This document shows, one piece after another, positions 38,036 through 49,100 of a DNA stretch of 64,000 nucleotides (position 1 is the stretch's first letter; every line of letters begins with the position of its first letter). The notes under the pieces were generated by a model, which saw nothing but the letters and a program-made list of their open reading frames with translations, was not told the origin of the DNA and made no database searches. The DNA lies in assembly GCA_963971405.1 (NCBI GenBank), contig OZ020484.1:20150001-20214000 (forward strand), read 5' to 3'. The stretch comes from Psococerastis gibbosa (Eukaryota; Arthropoda; Insecta; Psocodea; Psocidae). Both the position numbers and the translations under genes were made by a program.

Positions 38036-38415
38036 GATGTAAAGAAAAAACACACACAGTAATGCACGTATTGGACTTATAATTATCTTGAAACATTTAA
38101 GTATAAATGAACGAGGCCCGTGAACTGCTCAGTGCTTTCTAAATGAGTAAATGCTGTACCTGGCCCTGTTCTGAAAGAGGGATAAGGAAGTGTACAATGT
38201 GGCTTGCAACCCCTAGCTGGACCCAGGTATGAAGCTCCGCGGGTGGTGCTTGCGTTGAGCAACAGTTCGCTGCCAAGTATCATCTTAGTTCGCGTTTCTA
38301 TAGAATGGAATCGTAAATGCAGGGGCCTTTCTATAGTGTTATATATTCAATGGAAATACTAATAAACCTACATTAGAAATTTACCTTAAGAAAAAGGCCA
38401 AACAACCAAAATATT

Positions 38416-38488
38416 CGCCCGAACAGGGACTCGAACCCTGGACCCTTAGGTTAAAAGCCTAATGCTCTACCGACTGAGCTATCCGGGC
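38416..38488 (-). tRNA. trnK-UUU: tRNA-Lys (anticodon UUU)
   Basis: The 73-nt reverse complement folds as a standard cloverleaf: acceptor GCCCGGA/TTCGGGC with discriminator G, D arm GCTC/GAGC, anticodon stem TTAGG/CCTAA around loop CTTTTAA (anticodon TTT), variable loop GGGTC, and T arm CAGGG/CCCTG with loop TTCGAGT. The A box (TAGCTCAGTCGG) and B box (GGTTCGAGTCC) are intact. A TTTTT terminator lies on the minus strand at 38395-38391. No intron and no encoded CCA, as expected for a nuclear gene. Confidence 0.96.
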
Positions 38489-38729
38489 ACAGTGCCCCCG
38501 TGGATGATACGCTTTATTTGTAAAAGCAAAATTTTTTATAATTACTAAAAATCCCATTTTCAGTGCATTGTAAAATTTTAGTTAATAAAATTTAATATTT
38601 ATATTAAAATTTAACAAATAATATTTTTTGAGAAAGTAAAATTAACGGTTTACCTGTATTTTTAGACGTCCATCATGGTTGGTCTGTGACAACATTATAT
38701 AAGCTCAAAGCTGTATACAAATAGAAAAC

Positions 38730-39625
38730 ATGGAGGGCGGAGAAGGCAAAATTGACATTTCGTCTTTTAGAGATCATCCTATTCATGAAGCTGTAGCTCC
38801 AATTATCTGGTTACACGGGACTTGGCGAACCGAAAATGGCATAGGTATGCTTTAATATAACTAGGCTATGTTAATTGAAAAGGAATAAAGCAGGTGTCTA
38901 TTTTCTATTACCACTCTAGCCCACGGCTCCTAGTTTGCACTGTGAGTTCTATAGACAAAGCCTTCCTCAAAAAATTATTGTTACAAAATCATTGATTTAT
39001 ACCTGTTGAAACCAAGCAGTCTGCGGGAATTTAAAATTCACTACAGGAGACTAACTGTCTTTAACGTAGCCAATGACCAAATGCTATGCGTTTTCTAATG
39101 TAACGGTCGAAAGAAGACCTATAACAGAGAGGGTCAGGGTATAGGGAGCTAAAGTAGGTATTCATCAAATCGCCTTTGTTGCAAGAATATAGTTGCGTGT
39201 ATGCTTTTTTAGGTACTGTTCGCAATAATACAACGTTCACATATGGTGAAGAAATTAAGTTTACTTCGGTCGGTGAACCTGGTTTAAGCGTTTCTTGTTT
39301 TTCGTGGAATGCAGAGAAAAATGTACCCATGCATCAAGAAACTGGTTTTTTGCGCATTCAGCCAGGGACCAGCAACGTAGCTATGATTGTTGCTCAAAAC
39401 TTTGGCTTGGCAGTAATTGAAGAAGGAGAAGTGTGTGAGCAAACGCTGACGTTATTCTCTAAGGCTGTGTGTCGCACGAGCTTCTCGAGAGGCAGCCCAG
39501 TCATCGGGACGAAACGTGTTTTCCAACTTAAAAATGACAATGAGTTAGAGCAAGTTTTTTATATGGAAACACCCGACACACCTTTACTTGAACATTTGCG
39601 TGCAACTTACAGAAAGGTGGACTAA
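38730..39625 (+). CDS. stand-alone nitrobindin / THAP4 C-terminal-like haem protein
   Basis: Small beta-barrel haem protein of the nitrobindin (DUF1794) family. Family members bind ferric haem and isomerise peroxynitrite to nitrate; this activity is known for the family and not shown here. Two exons, 38730-38844 and 39213-39625, join in phase 1 to give 175 aa. Visible family features are HPIHEAVAPIIWLHGTWR near the N-terminus (P-x-x-WL-x-GTW motif), TFTYGEEIKFTSVGEPGL, PMHQETGFLRI, and a C-terminal LLEHLRATYRKVD whose histidine is placed like the proximal haem ligand. There is no THAP zinc finger, so this is the short form. The ATG is the first in the exon. An AATAAA at 40057-40062 could serve as polyadenylation signal. 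It lies 240 bp from the tRNA-Lys gene on the opposite strand. Confidence 0.88.
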
Positions 39626-41562
39626 AACGTATCAGCTTTGACTAAGATCTTCTCTATCAGACCAATATGACTGTAATTAAGCTTCTTTAACTTATTGGTT
39701 CCCTCTATCGTATAACCCTATACTATACCTAATATTTTACTTGCTCACGAATCAACAAGGCAGTGGTTCTTACAATTGACGGACCTACTATTATTTCCAA
39801 AGTTAGTTCAATTTTGTGATATACGAAGAGGCTATAAATTCATTTGTATCAGGCCTACGACCTTAGCTCACCAACATAATGCAATGCCGCATTGCTCGGA
39901 ACATTTTTCTTTTGTTTTGGATAATTGTGGAATAACACACCCTGTGACCATAGAGATAGTCAACCTCATTCAGACTAGATGTTGTGAGTTTACCTGTATG
40001 TTTCGTAGATTGTACAATAACGGCAGGTTAAAATAATGTTGTATACTTGTATACACAATAAAATCATTAATTTTATGTAATTAATATTGCTAAAATATGC
40101 TGCTGAGTCAATGAAGAGAATGAGAGATGAATATATTTTAACACATTCTGAACTCTGATTCTTTCGTGGGCTCTTCCCTGAGTTTATAGTGGACTTCCGA
40201 CTTGTATGAAATTCTCAAATTTGGTGCCAACATGTTTTTTTGTTCCCTGCCAAGGGTTGGCAAAGATCCATCTTTGATCGATGGACTTAGAAGAGAGTGC
40301 AACATTATCGGAATAAACAAAAGCTAATTTTAGGTATAACAAGATACTTGTATTCAATCAAGTTTTCTCCCTAAAGCTTATACTATTTGGTTATTTAGAT
40401 GTAATTACCATGGGAAGCAGATTTAGCGATTTTAAGGGTTTTCGACAATTAGTGCTAAATTAATTGGAATTAAATGCATGAGTTTGTATTTAATTTAACA
40501 AATTTGAATCGCCTTTGATAGTTCAAACATTGGGCGATTCCATCTACGTTACCAATACCACTGATCGAAGATTGACCTAGTTTTTAAGAAAAAATCTGTA
40601 ACAACCATGGTTCATTTCAATCAATGGGGTATATACAAGTGCTAGAGATATAAATTCTGGTAATTTCTTGTAAATTAGGGTAAAATTACTGTGAATTTGA
40701 CTTTGAACGCAAGATTTAATTATTTATTCGAATTCTTCACATACATATTTCCTTTGGGAATATTCAGAGGCCCTCGGCAAATATTTAGCGTATTTGGCTT
40801 GTGTAGGCTCAGTAAGACATTGATAACGGTCGAAGTAAAGGTAAACACAAAACTTCTGTGTCATATTTATACATTTAAAGCTATTTATAAATAAGAAAAA
40901 AACATTCATTCAAAATATGAACTGCTGATCGAATATTTTAATATGTAGGTATGTTTAAAAAAATTTAACTTCGAATGGGTAAGCCAAATCACTTGTATAC
41001 CCTATTGATGGTCTCAGACAGTATATCTAGTGGAGTCTAGTTAAGATATTGAATTTTGAAACTGTTTCATGTAAATAAGGCTATTTATTTATTTAATCGC
41101 TTACAGTGTATACATTACTTATATGATGCTTTAATTAATTTTATGTGCATTTTAACAAGTGTTCGTATAATTATGATAAGAATGAATAAAAATATTTATT
41201 AATTTTGTCAAAAAAATGTGTCTACAAAATTAATTTCGTGTACCGTAATATGCAGGCCTAGGCTATATGTAGGAAAAACGAAAATAAGAGGTTCTAAAGT
41301 TGTCATATTGAGCATAAAAATGAAGTTATTTGTTGGAAGATGCAATTAAGAGTGAGGATTTCGACTGTAAAATGCTGCAAGCTAATTGATATGCGGACCG
41401 ATCATGGCGATTTTAATACTGGGGTTAATATTTGTTTGTTTACTGTTTTAACCCCAGGACCAGGCCAGGAGTAAGTTAATACCAAACGCCATAATCGGCC
41501 CACAGGCCATGCTGAGAAGTATGAGAATAGCCTAGAAAAATAGCAACTGAATGGTCACATCA
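39626..41562. other. 3' flank of the nitrobindin-like gene, no further gene recognised
   Basis: Contains the probable 3' UTR to about 40080. Short open frames at 40138-40320 (-) and 40691-40894 (+) have no recognisable family. A partial member of the GATCATGGCGATT hairpin family lies at about 41398-41510 (gatcatggcgattttaatac on the left, ccataatcggcc on the right). Confidence 0.5.
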
Positions 41563-41672
41563 GGGCATGTAAAGCAGGCGGTCCCGGACCTCCCTAGTTG
41601 AGTGTAAGAGAGGGCTTCATAGCCCCAACTCCGCTAGGTTGACTTAGTAATAGAACAAAAAGTCAATCTTTA
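41563..41672 (+). mobile_element. SINE copy, 5' truncated
   Basis: Starts within the body at agggcatgtaaagcaggcgg and continues through gagtgtaagagagggcttc and aactccgctaggttgactta to an attt-like tail. It is directly followed by the TIR element at 41769. Confidence 0.7.
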
Positions 41673-41768
41673 TTTGTTTATCATGAATCAAACGTTTAAG
41701 CGTGTCGACGTCTGTATGATAAGAAGCTTTGGTTCATGCGTTGTTGATGTGAGAATTTACGTTTTTAT

Positions 41769-42186
41769 GGCCCGGTTCACACGGACGATTCGAAAGCCAG
41801 CGGTTCATGGGCGATTTGTCATGGGAACAAATGGGTTGATGATTAGATGGTGCAAAAAAAGACAATTACTGAAACCACTTCCGAACATTTTTCACTGAGG
41901 GGAAAACAGTGCACCGGTGTGCGGGCAGGTTCAGAAATCTTGTGAAGTTGACTCCGTGGTTTTCCAACTACCCATTTGCTACAATGACAAAATTTCCGCC
42001 GTTAGTGTCTGTTCTTCGAATGCCTCTTCTAACGAAGATTGGCGATCGTAGACTCGTACAGTATATAGATACTGTACCGACTCCCCAAAAGGAAGTCAAA
42101 TATGTATCGAATGTACTTAGTCATGATGGCTGTACTAAGAAATTGTAATTCAGTGGTTTCTCGTAGCCGTCGGTGTGTACCGGGCC
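41769..42186. mobile_element. non-autonomous TIR transposon, about 418 bp
   Basis: The left end GGCCCGGTTCACACGGACGA and the right end TCGGTGTGTACCGGGCC are inverted repeats. No target duplication could be fixed with confidence, so the superfamily is open. The open frames inside have no transposase resemblance. Confidence 0.55.
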
Positions 42187-43196
42187 TAAAAGTAGAAGTC
42201 CTCACAATGAGAAAAGTGAAACAATAACAAAAAGCTCATTATAGTAGCCTTCCTACCATAATGTAATGGGCAGTACTGGGCATACGAGGAAGTGAAGAGT
42301 AATTAAGATAAAAAAAATACTGCCTACATATTAAGATAATGTTTAAAATTATTAATCTATACTATTTACAAATAGGTCAGTTTATAACCATGCAATAAAT
42401 AGACGATCTGCTTAACAGAAATTTCACCAACAGAACTAAATTACATTAACAACAGGTTACATGGTATTTGTATAATCATCTTTGCTACAGCCTAATAGGC
42501 TAATTAATAAATGCACACTGTTCAACCAGCAACAGAAGGAAACGAAACATTGTCTTTATTTGAATACATGCTTCAATTGGAATAAACGCAATGTTTCATT
42601 GCCAATGCTGGTCAAACTGTACGCGAACCTCGAGTGAAAGCATTAGTAGGCAATATAACATATCTAACTTCTATTCAGTTTTAACTGTGAAAGACCTAGA
42701 ATTTAGCCGATATAAGGTCCGGAGTACGGGCAGTTCTCAGGTAGGGAAAATCTTAACAATAAGTCTGGCGCCCACCAGCGCTAGAAAAGTAAGGTATACA
42801 GGGCGGCACCGCCATCTTCCATTGCATAGCGGTGCCGTGCAGTTTTCGTTACCGAGACTTTTCAAACGATGATGGGATCGGCCGTACCAACAATCACCGC
42901 CCATGTTTTGGGATAGGGTAAAACATTGCAGCCGACACATTAGTCCATCCGATTTAAGTGTCAGGCAATTGGTCGGAGTCGCTAATAGAGAATGGAAATT
43001 TAAAGTGAGGTCGGGTATTACTGGATACAGCTTGTTCGTTGAAAACAATTTTTACTAACAGTTAAATTAGATTTGCAGAGGCCGTGTCTAATCTCTTTGA
43101 CCTCGACTAATGGTGCACTGTAAAAACAGCGCTTCAGCAGGAAGTAATGAGCACACAGTGAAGATGCCATTCCCTACAATTTATTATTACTACATG

Positions 43197-46100
43197 CTAT
43201 ACGGTTACACCGGTTTCGCCCAGAATATCCGACAGACGCTCAAGATGGCGTTCAACTGAAGCAAACGCGTCAGGATGACTTCTGTGTAACAGCTGCAACG
43301 CATTGATATATTCCATATCAGCGAATTGAGCACCGCGCTCCACCACTCCAGCTAGCACTTCATCAGGGGAGAGGTAGAAGAGGTCGAAGAAGTCCTTTGC
43401 GTGGTCCAGCGCCAAGTCCCTCGTCGCTGTCATGTTTGAAAGAGTTTGTTGGAGGGCAAACACATTTCGGTTCATGCGCTCCACACCGTTGTCATCTATG
43501 CGCTGTAGGTATTGCGCAGAGCTGATGAGGATTTTAGCGATGAGATGGCCGAGGCCCTCGAATATATACTGAAACAATTGCAAATTTTCAGTAGATTCAA
43601 TTGGGGACTATTTACAATATTATTGATGGGGGCAAACCATGCCCCAGCATGAGATGAGATCCTCCACTGATAATCATTAAATTTGGTCATTCAAAGTATA
43701 ATCAAAGCTTTTAAGGCACCATATTATGGATGGTCCAAATAGCCTACCTTTATAGATATAGACCATATACGGTATATACCTACCTTTGTTTTCCGGGGCT
43801 GTAGACTAGTTGTCATTGCTTCGTGAGCTGCAGTCAGTACTCTCGACAACTCTACCACCTTGGGATCAGGCTCTTGGTATAGTGGGTCATATTTCTGCAG
43901 TGTGGAAGCCTTGGAAAGCAGGTAATGGAAGCATTGAACACGAACCTAAATGTTTTAAATTAATAATCAAAACTAGTCCAGCAGGCTGATCATGGCGATT
44001 ATAATACCGGGGTTTAAATAATACCCTGGTATTATAATCGCCATGATCAGCCTGCAGTTGGTAAAGACCTAGATTATGAGCCGGACCAAAGTTGAGTTTC
44101 TAGAATAAACATAGAATGAAGCATTTTCCACCGGTCCATTTAACCCACCATGATTGTCCATGGTTTGAGGATGAGAAAAATTGGGCCAGAGTTGGCCAAC
44201 ATGTTGGACAATTATCTACTAGAGGATGATCGTTCCAACCCTACACAAACTCAATCATTTTCCTACCTTCTAGAAAATGTCTTGAGAATATCGTTGACTT
44301 CATTTTGTTTCAGCTACGGAACTTTCTAAATGGAGCTTTGGTCCAAGAATGCTGCTACAATATAATTAGCCCGCTAGTTATAATAAACACACCTCTAAAT
44401 GAAGTACGAGCAGGCAAATATCTGCAAGGTCGGTGAATTCGTGAACAAGCTGGAACAGCCGCTGTTCCGTTTCCGGAGGGATTTCACACTTGACCTTGTC
44501 TCTCCCTTTCAATTCCTTTATATCTCCGGCGACTAGGAGGACTTCTGCTGAGAACCACTCCTGAAAAAAGGAGCATTTATTAAACGCTAACGGGAAAAAC
44601 TGCATATAAAGAGCGGCTCGCTTAAATCCCACAAAAACGTGTGCTTCCACATTACCTACCTTGTAACTTCCAAAAATAGACAATTGATCGGAAATGATTG
44701 TTCGTATGATTCACGCTCTAGAATTAAATTAATAGTGTCCATATTTTCTTTATGGAAGCGTTAGCTAGTCCATTTATTATAATAATAGGCCTATATGGTC
44801 ATAGATAAATGTTTGCATTACCAAATTATTTCATGACTGGTATATTTTATTGAAAAATAGATTAACCAAGACAACTACGTAGGTATATCAGGGAATCTGA
44901 AGGAACCAAAAGCGTGAATTTGAATGTTTTTTTACCTGTTTTCAGGCAGCCAAGTCGCGATCCGCATCAATTGCTTTTTCCATGAGATAACTGCAGTTTT
45001 ACTCCATTATTATCTGTATTGAATTACAACCGATACTATTTCTGTTTATTTATGAAATGAGTACTGCATATTGTAAGATTAACTAACTGTAACGTACCAT
45101 AGATTCGTGTAGTTGTGCCAGCTTTTTCAACTGGCTAATATCAGAAAGGAGTTCATGTCTATGGATTCCTCCTTCGCCGATATTACTAGACAGCATGACT
45201 GCCTCTTTCACATTTCTCTGCCTCACATCTTCTGGACTCTCTTCTTCCGTGGTCTCACCGCGGCGAAGTCTCCTACTACGATGGGTCGGTTTGTGAGCTT
45301 GAAGTTCCGCCCAGTTAGGCAATGACCTAAAACGTAAGCAAGGGAGCTCAAGTTCTCATTTTTCAGACTTTTTTAGAAGGGTATATTTTAACCTAATTGG
45401 TGGACTGATTTCTCTGCTAAATATTGTCAAATAATTCCAGGTTCTATTGATACTTACTTAACGTGTCGGGGCCTAGGACACGTTCATCCAAAACGGTTCT
45501 ATTGATGATACCTAGATTAGGATCAAGATTGACAAGCATCCATATTATGACTATGGCACACCTTGATGGTTTGAAGCAAAAAAAAAACATGATTTTATCC
45601 TTGGATGGCAAGAATTTGAGTTAAACAATTTACATTTACAAGAGTTTAAAAACAATCCATTATCACTAAAGGCGCTCCAAACATACTTCTTACCATTTGA
45701 GATTCTGGTAGCCAAGTACTCCCTATAAACCTTCATTATTATTAATTAATTGATATGACTCTTACTTGATGAATCTGTTAATATCTTCATCTTTTAGCCA
45801 AGCAGAGCTAAATATTCGCTTGTCCTCGGAATCTGGTTGCACGATCCCTCGATAGGCTGCTTGACAAACTTCATGGTATTTTCCAAGTAGATGACATAGC
45901 ACCCAAAGTAATCTATCCGCGAATTCAGGCAATGTTTTTATAAGCTGACGCACTTCTACCACAGTTTTTTCAACGACAACAGTGCTCTGAAATATACACA
46001 GAAATCGTTTGACTTTGTTGTGTACATATTATTACTAGGCCTATTTATATTAAGTGCTTATATAATTGTTTAACTGTAGAATTTTGGAAATTGGTTACCC

Positions 46101-49100
46101 GGGCTATTAAAAGCAACTTTTGTCATTTTCAGATTATACAGAGTAGACAAAATGTTGTTGTATGGACTACCATGAGTTCGATGGGAATAGTCTAGTTCTG
46201 TAATGTACTCCGTATTTGAAGCACGTTGAGCTTTTGACAAGACTGATTTCGGCAACCAAATCTACCTAGAAAATTTTTCTAAAATGACTTCCCTACGTAG
46301 CAAATGCTACGCAACGTTATAATAGGACTCTCACCTGAAGTAAAGGTCTGGTTAAACCCATTTTCTTAGTCTCTTCAGCGTCTGTGACAATTCTCCAAGC
46401 ATCAGGAGCTTTCGTCGCCACTTCAATGCATTGAGAGAGCTTTGCATGAGTAGTTTTTAGGAAAATTTCGCTAATATAATTGTCGAGAAACTTGTGAAGA
46501 GGACACGGGCGTGACCCCATTTGCTCCAGGTCCTCTATTAGACGGCTAAGGGGAGAGTATATCACTTTGACATTCTTTATGTCTGCCGGACAAACCAAAG
46601 TCTGAAACAATGTAATTTAGAACAGGTTATAAGTATATTCACGGCCGTGCCGTTTTATTTTTTATGTGAAACAGTCTGAAAATGCCGTCCTTTCGCACCT
46701 TTTTACTCTTTTCAGAAGAAAGACATGTACTGTCTATGGGTTAAATGGTTTTGAAATAATTCGGCAGTTTGGGATATTCCCCCTCTCTTTTGTCGGGTAA
46801 GGCATGCTGACCCATAGGCTAATTATCTTGTTATTACTAATGAATCCGAAATTTTGTAAACAGGTTAGGACGACTTTCGACAAAAAAATATACTTGATTC
46901 TTGGGGTCTTGGAAGAGGATCGTTGGCGTCATTCTGGTTACTTGAGAGTTGGTACATGATGTAGGTGATGATGATGATGACTAACAGCACATTATGCTGT
47001 TTGTTAAAATTCATATGAATCATAACCCAACAAAATGGCCTCACTAAAGCAGAAGTTGAGCCTACATACCTGCTGTCCGATTCCAATATCTTTCGTCTCT
47101 TTTTCACTAGAGTGAAAACTAGTACTTCGATCAAACCGGAATAAGTGGACCTTCTTCGGCTTGGCTTGCTTTCTCCTTGCAAAATAACTGGATACATCTA
47201 TCACTTGCTGCGAAAATGAAGGAGTATCTCTGGATTCACCACTACCTCCTGCGACACCAGCATCTATGTATTCAGCTAACCAGAGTTTCAGCTGCAAAAT
47301 CGGGGTAATCATTACGTGAGTAATTAAGTAAACATGTATTGAAACTAATTGAAACTATTTCAAATGAGGATTTCACCTCTTCCTATGTTACTGTTCTATA
47401 CAGTGCAGGCAATAGACAAATTAGGAAGTAACGCTTCATAACTTTTGGAAAATCGTTAAGAACACTTGCCGGATAAACCAAAATACGTTTGGTAATTAAA
47501 AAAAGCACTATTTCGTTGTAAAAAAAATAAGACAATTGGTAATAATTTTATCGGCCAGATTCTAGTTTCACCTGAAAAGTATCCCGTAATAATTTCATCA
47601 CAAAAAGAGAAGGCCAATATATCTCATTCGAACAAACAGCATTCAGTTACAACTCTTTTAAAATGCTAATTACCGCGCCTACAATATATTTCAAAGATTA
47701 TTATTTATCCAAGCATAAAAGAGTCCCACGCTCAAGCCAATAACTGCGCTTACCATTTCTTGTATTTTGCTCCATACTTCCGAAATATCGTACAATCTCG
47801 CCGCTACATTGTGTTTCGTGCAGGCCTTACTAATACACCGCAGTAAGGTCGCGTGGGCTGTAGCCACACGCCGGAACTGGTCCACAACCGTCTCCAGCAG
47901 CTCCAGCAGCAGTTTTTCACCTTCCGCATCCTTGCCCGAGCCGGCTACAACGGTTTGATTATTGTCTAGCACAGCCTGTGTGCTCCGCGACACTATTTCA
48001 TTTAATTCTGACTGCATTTGTGATTTGATCATCTGCAACAGAGCATGACGCTTTAAATACCTACTTTACTGATAAATGGTAATTAGAGCCCAATAAACCA
48101 TCACTATAGTTGAATACCAATGTATGGTAGTAGAAATCGCTGGCCCACTGTTGCTGGTCAGTGCCGGGTTTGGCCTTGTGGGGGCCCCTGGGCCGGAATT
48201 GTGTGGGGCCTTTCTCGGGAAGAAAAGACTTGCACCCTTACACGAATATTTCACTAGTATTTATCAAATAGGGGCATAGGATGCAAAATATAATAGAATA
48301 CAATAGAGTAAGGTGATTAATCATTAATACCACGGCATGTTCCAATTTCCCGCCAAATATTTCGATAAGTTTATTTATTTGCTTTAGTTTGTTGTTTTTG
48401 TTTTTTTTATCTATTGCGATTTTGTATCTTGCGGCTTGTTGTGGGGGCCCTTTTTTTGTGCGGACCCTGGAGCCATGGCCTTCCCGGCACTGTTGCTGGT
48501 AGGTGGCACCATGGGGAAACGGTTAAATAAATGACGTGGTTTTAATGTTAAATTTGGGTGGTTCTTGTCACAAACTGTCGTGTTATCAATACTGTTCCAA
48601 ACGAGTGTAAAATATTCCATAGACGACAGAGCAAACGACATAGCAGTTCATGGCCATGGTTCAGTGTCAGAACTCAGAAACTGCCAGTTAACTTGCTTGC
48701 AGATAAGATTTTATATTAACATCGAAAATTAAGTTTTAAACGAACCTCGATGGCATCGGGCATTTTGGACAGCAGGCAGAGGCACTCCGTGACTGTAGTG
48801 AACCACATCTCGGCTCTTTCTTGGGGATCCATATCGTCAGATTCATCATCTCCATACTCTACATCTCCTTGATCCCCCCTGTAATAATTACATCATATTT
48901 ATTATTGTCACATAGGCAATTCCTGAAGTTAGTATCTCAGGACACGTACGTTTGGGGTCCATGTCATTTGTTCCGTCATCTCAGTATTGTTCATCACCAT
49001 GATTCTCTTACAACTCCCAAATTAAGATTAAGACTGAAAGCTTATTCCAGTTACCTGTTATCAATTGTTTCACTTAAACGTCCTCCAGATCGAGATCGTA

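Noticed and set aside
42737..43048. 103-residue minus-strand frame beside the Sec8 3' end
   Set aside because: It does not extend EXOC4, which ends in a stop at 43197, and has no recognisable family; probably repeat-derived.
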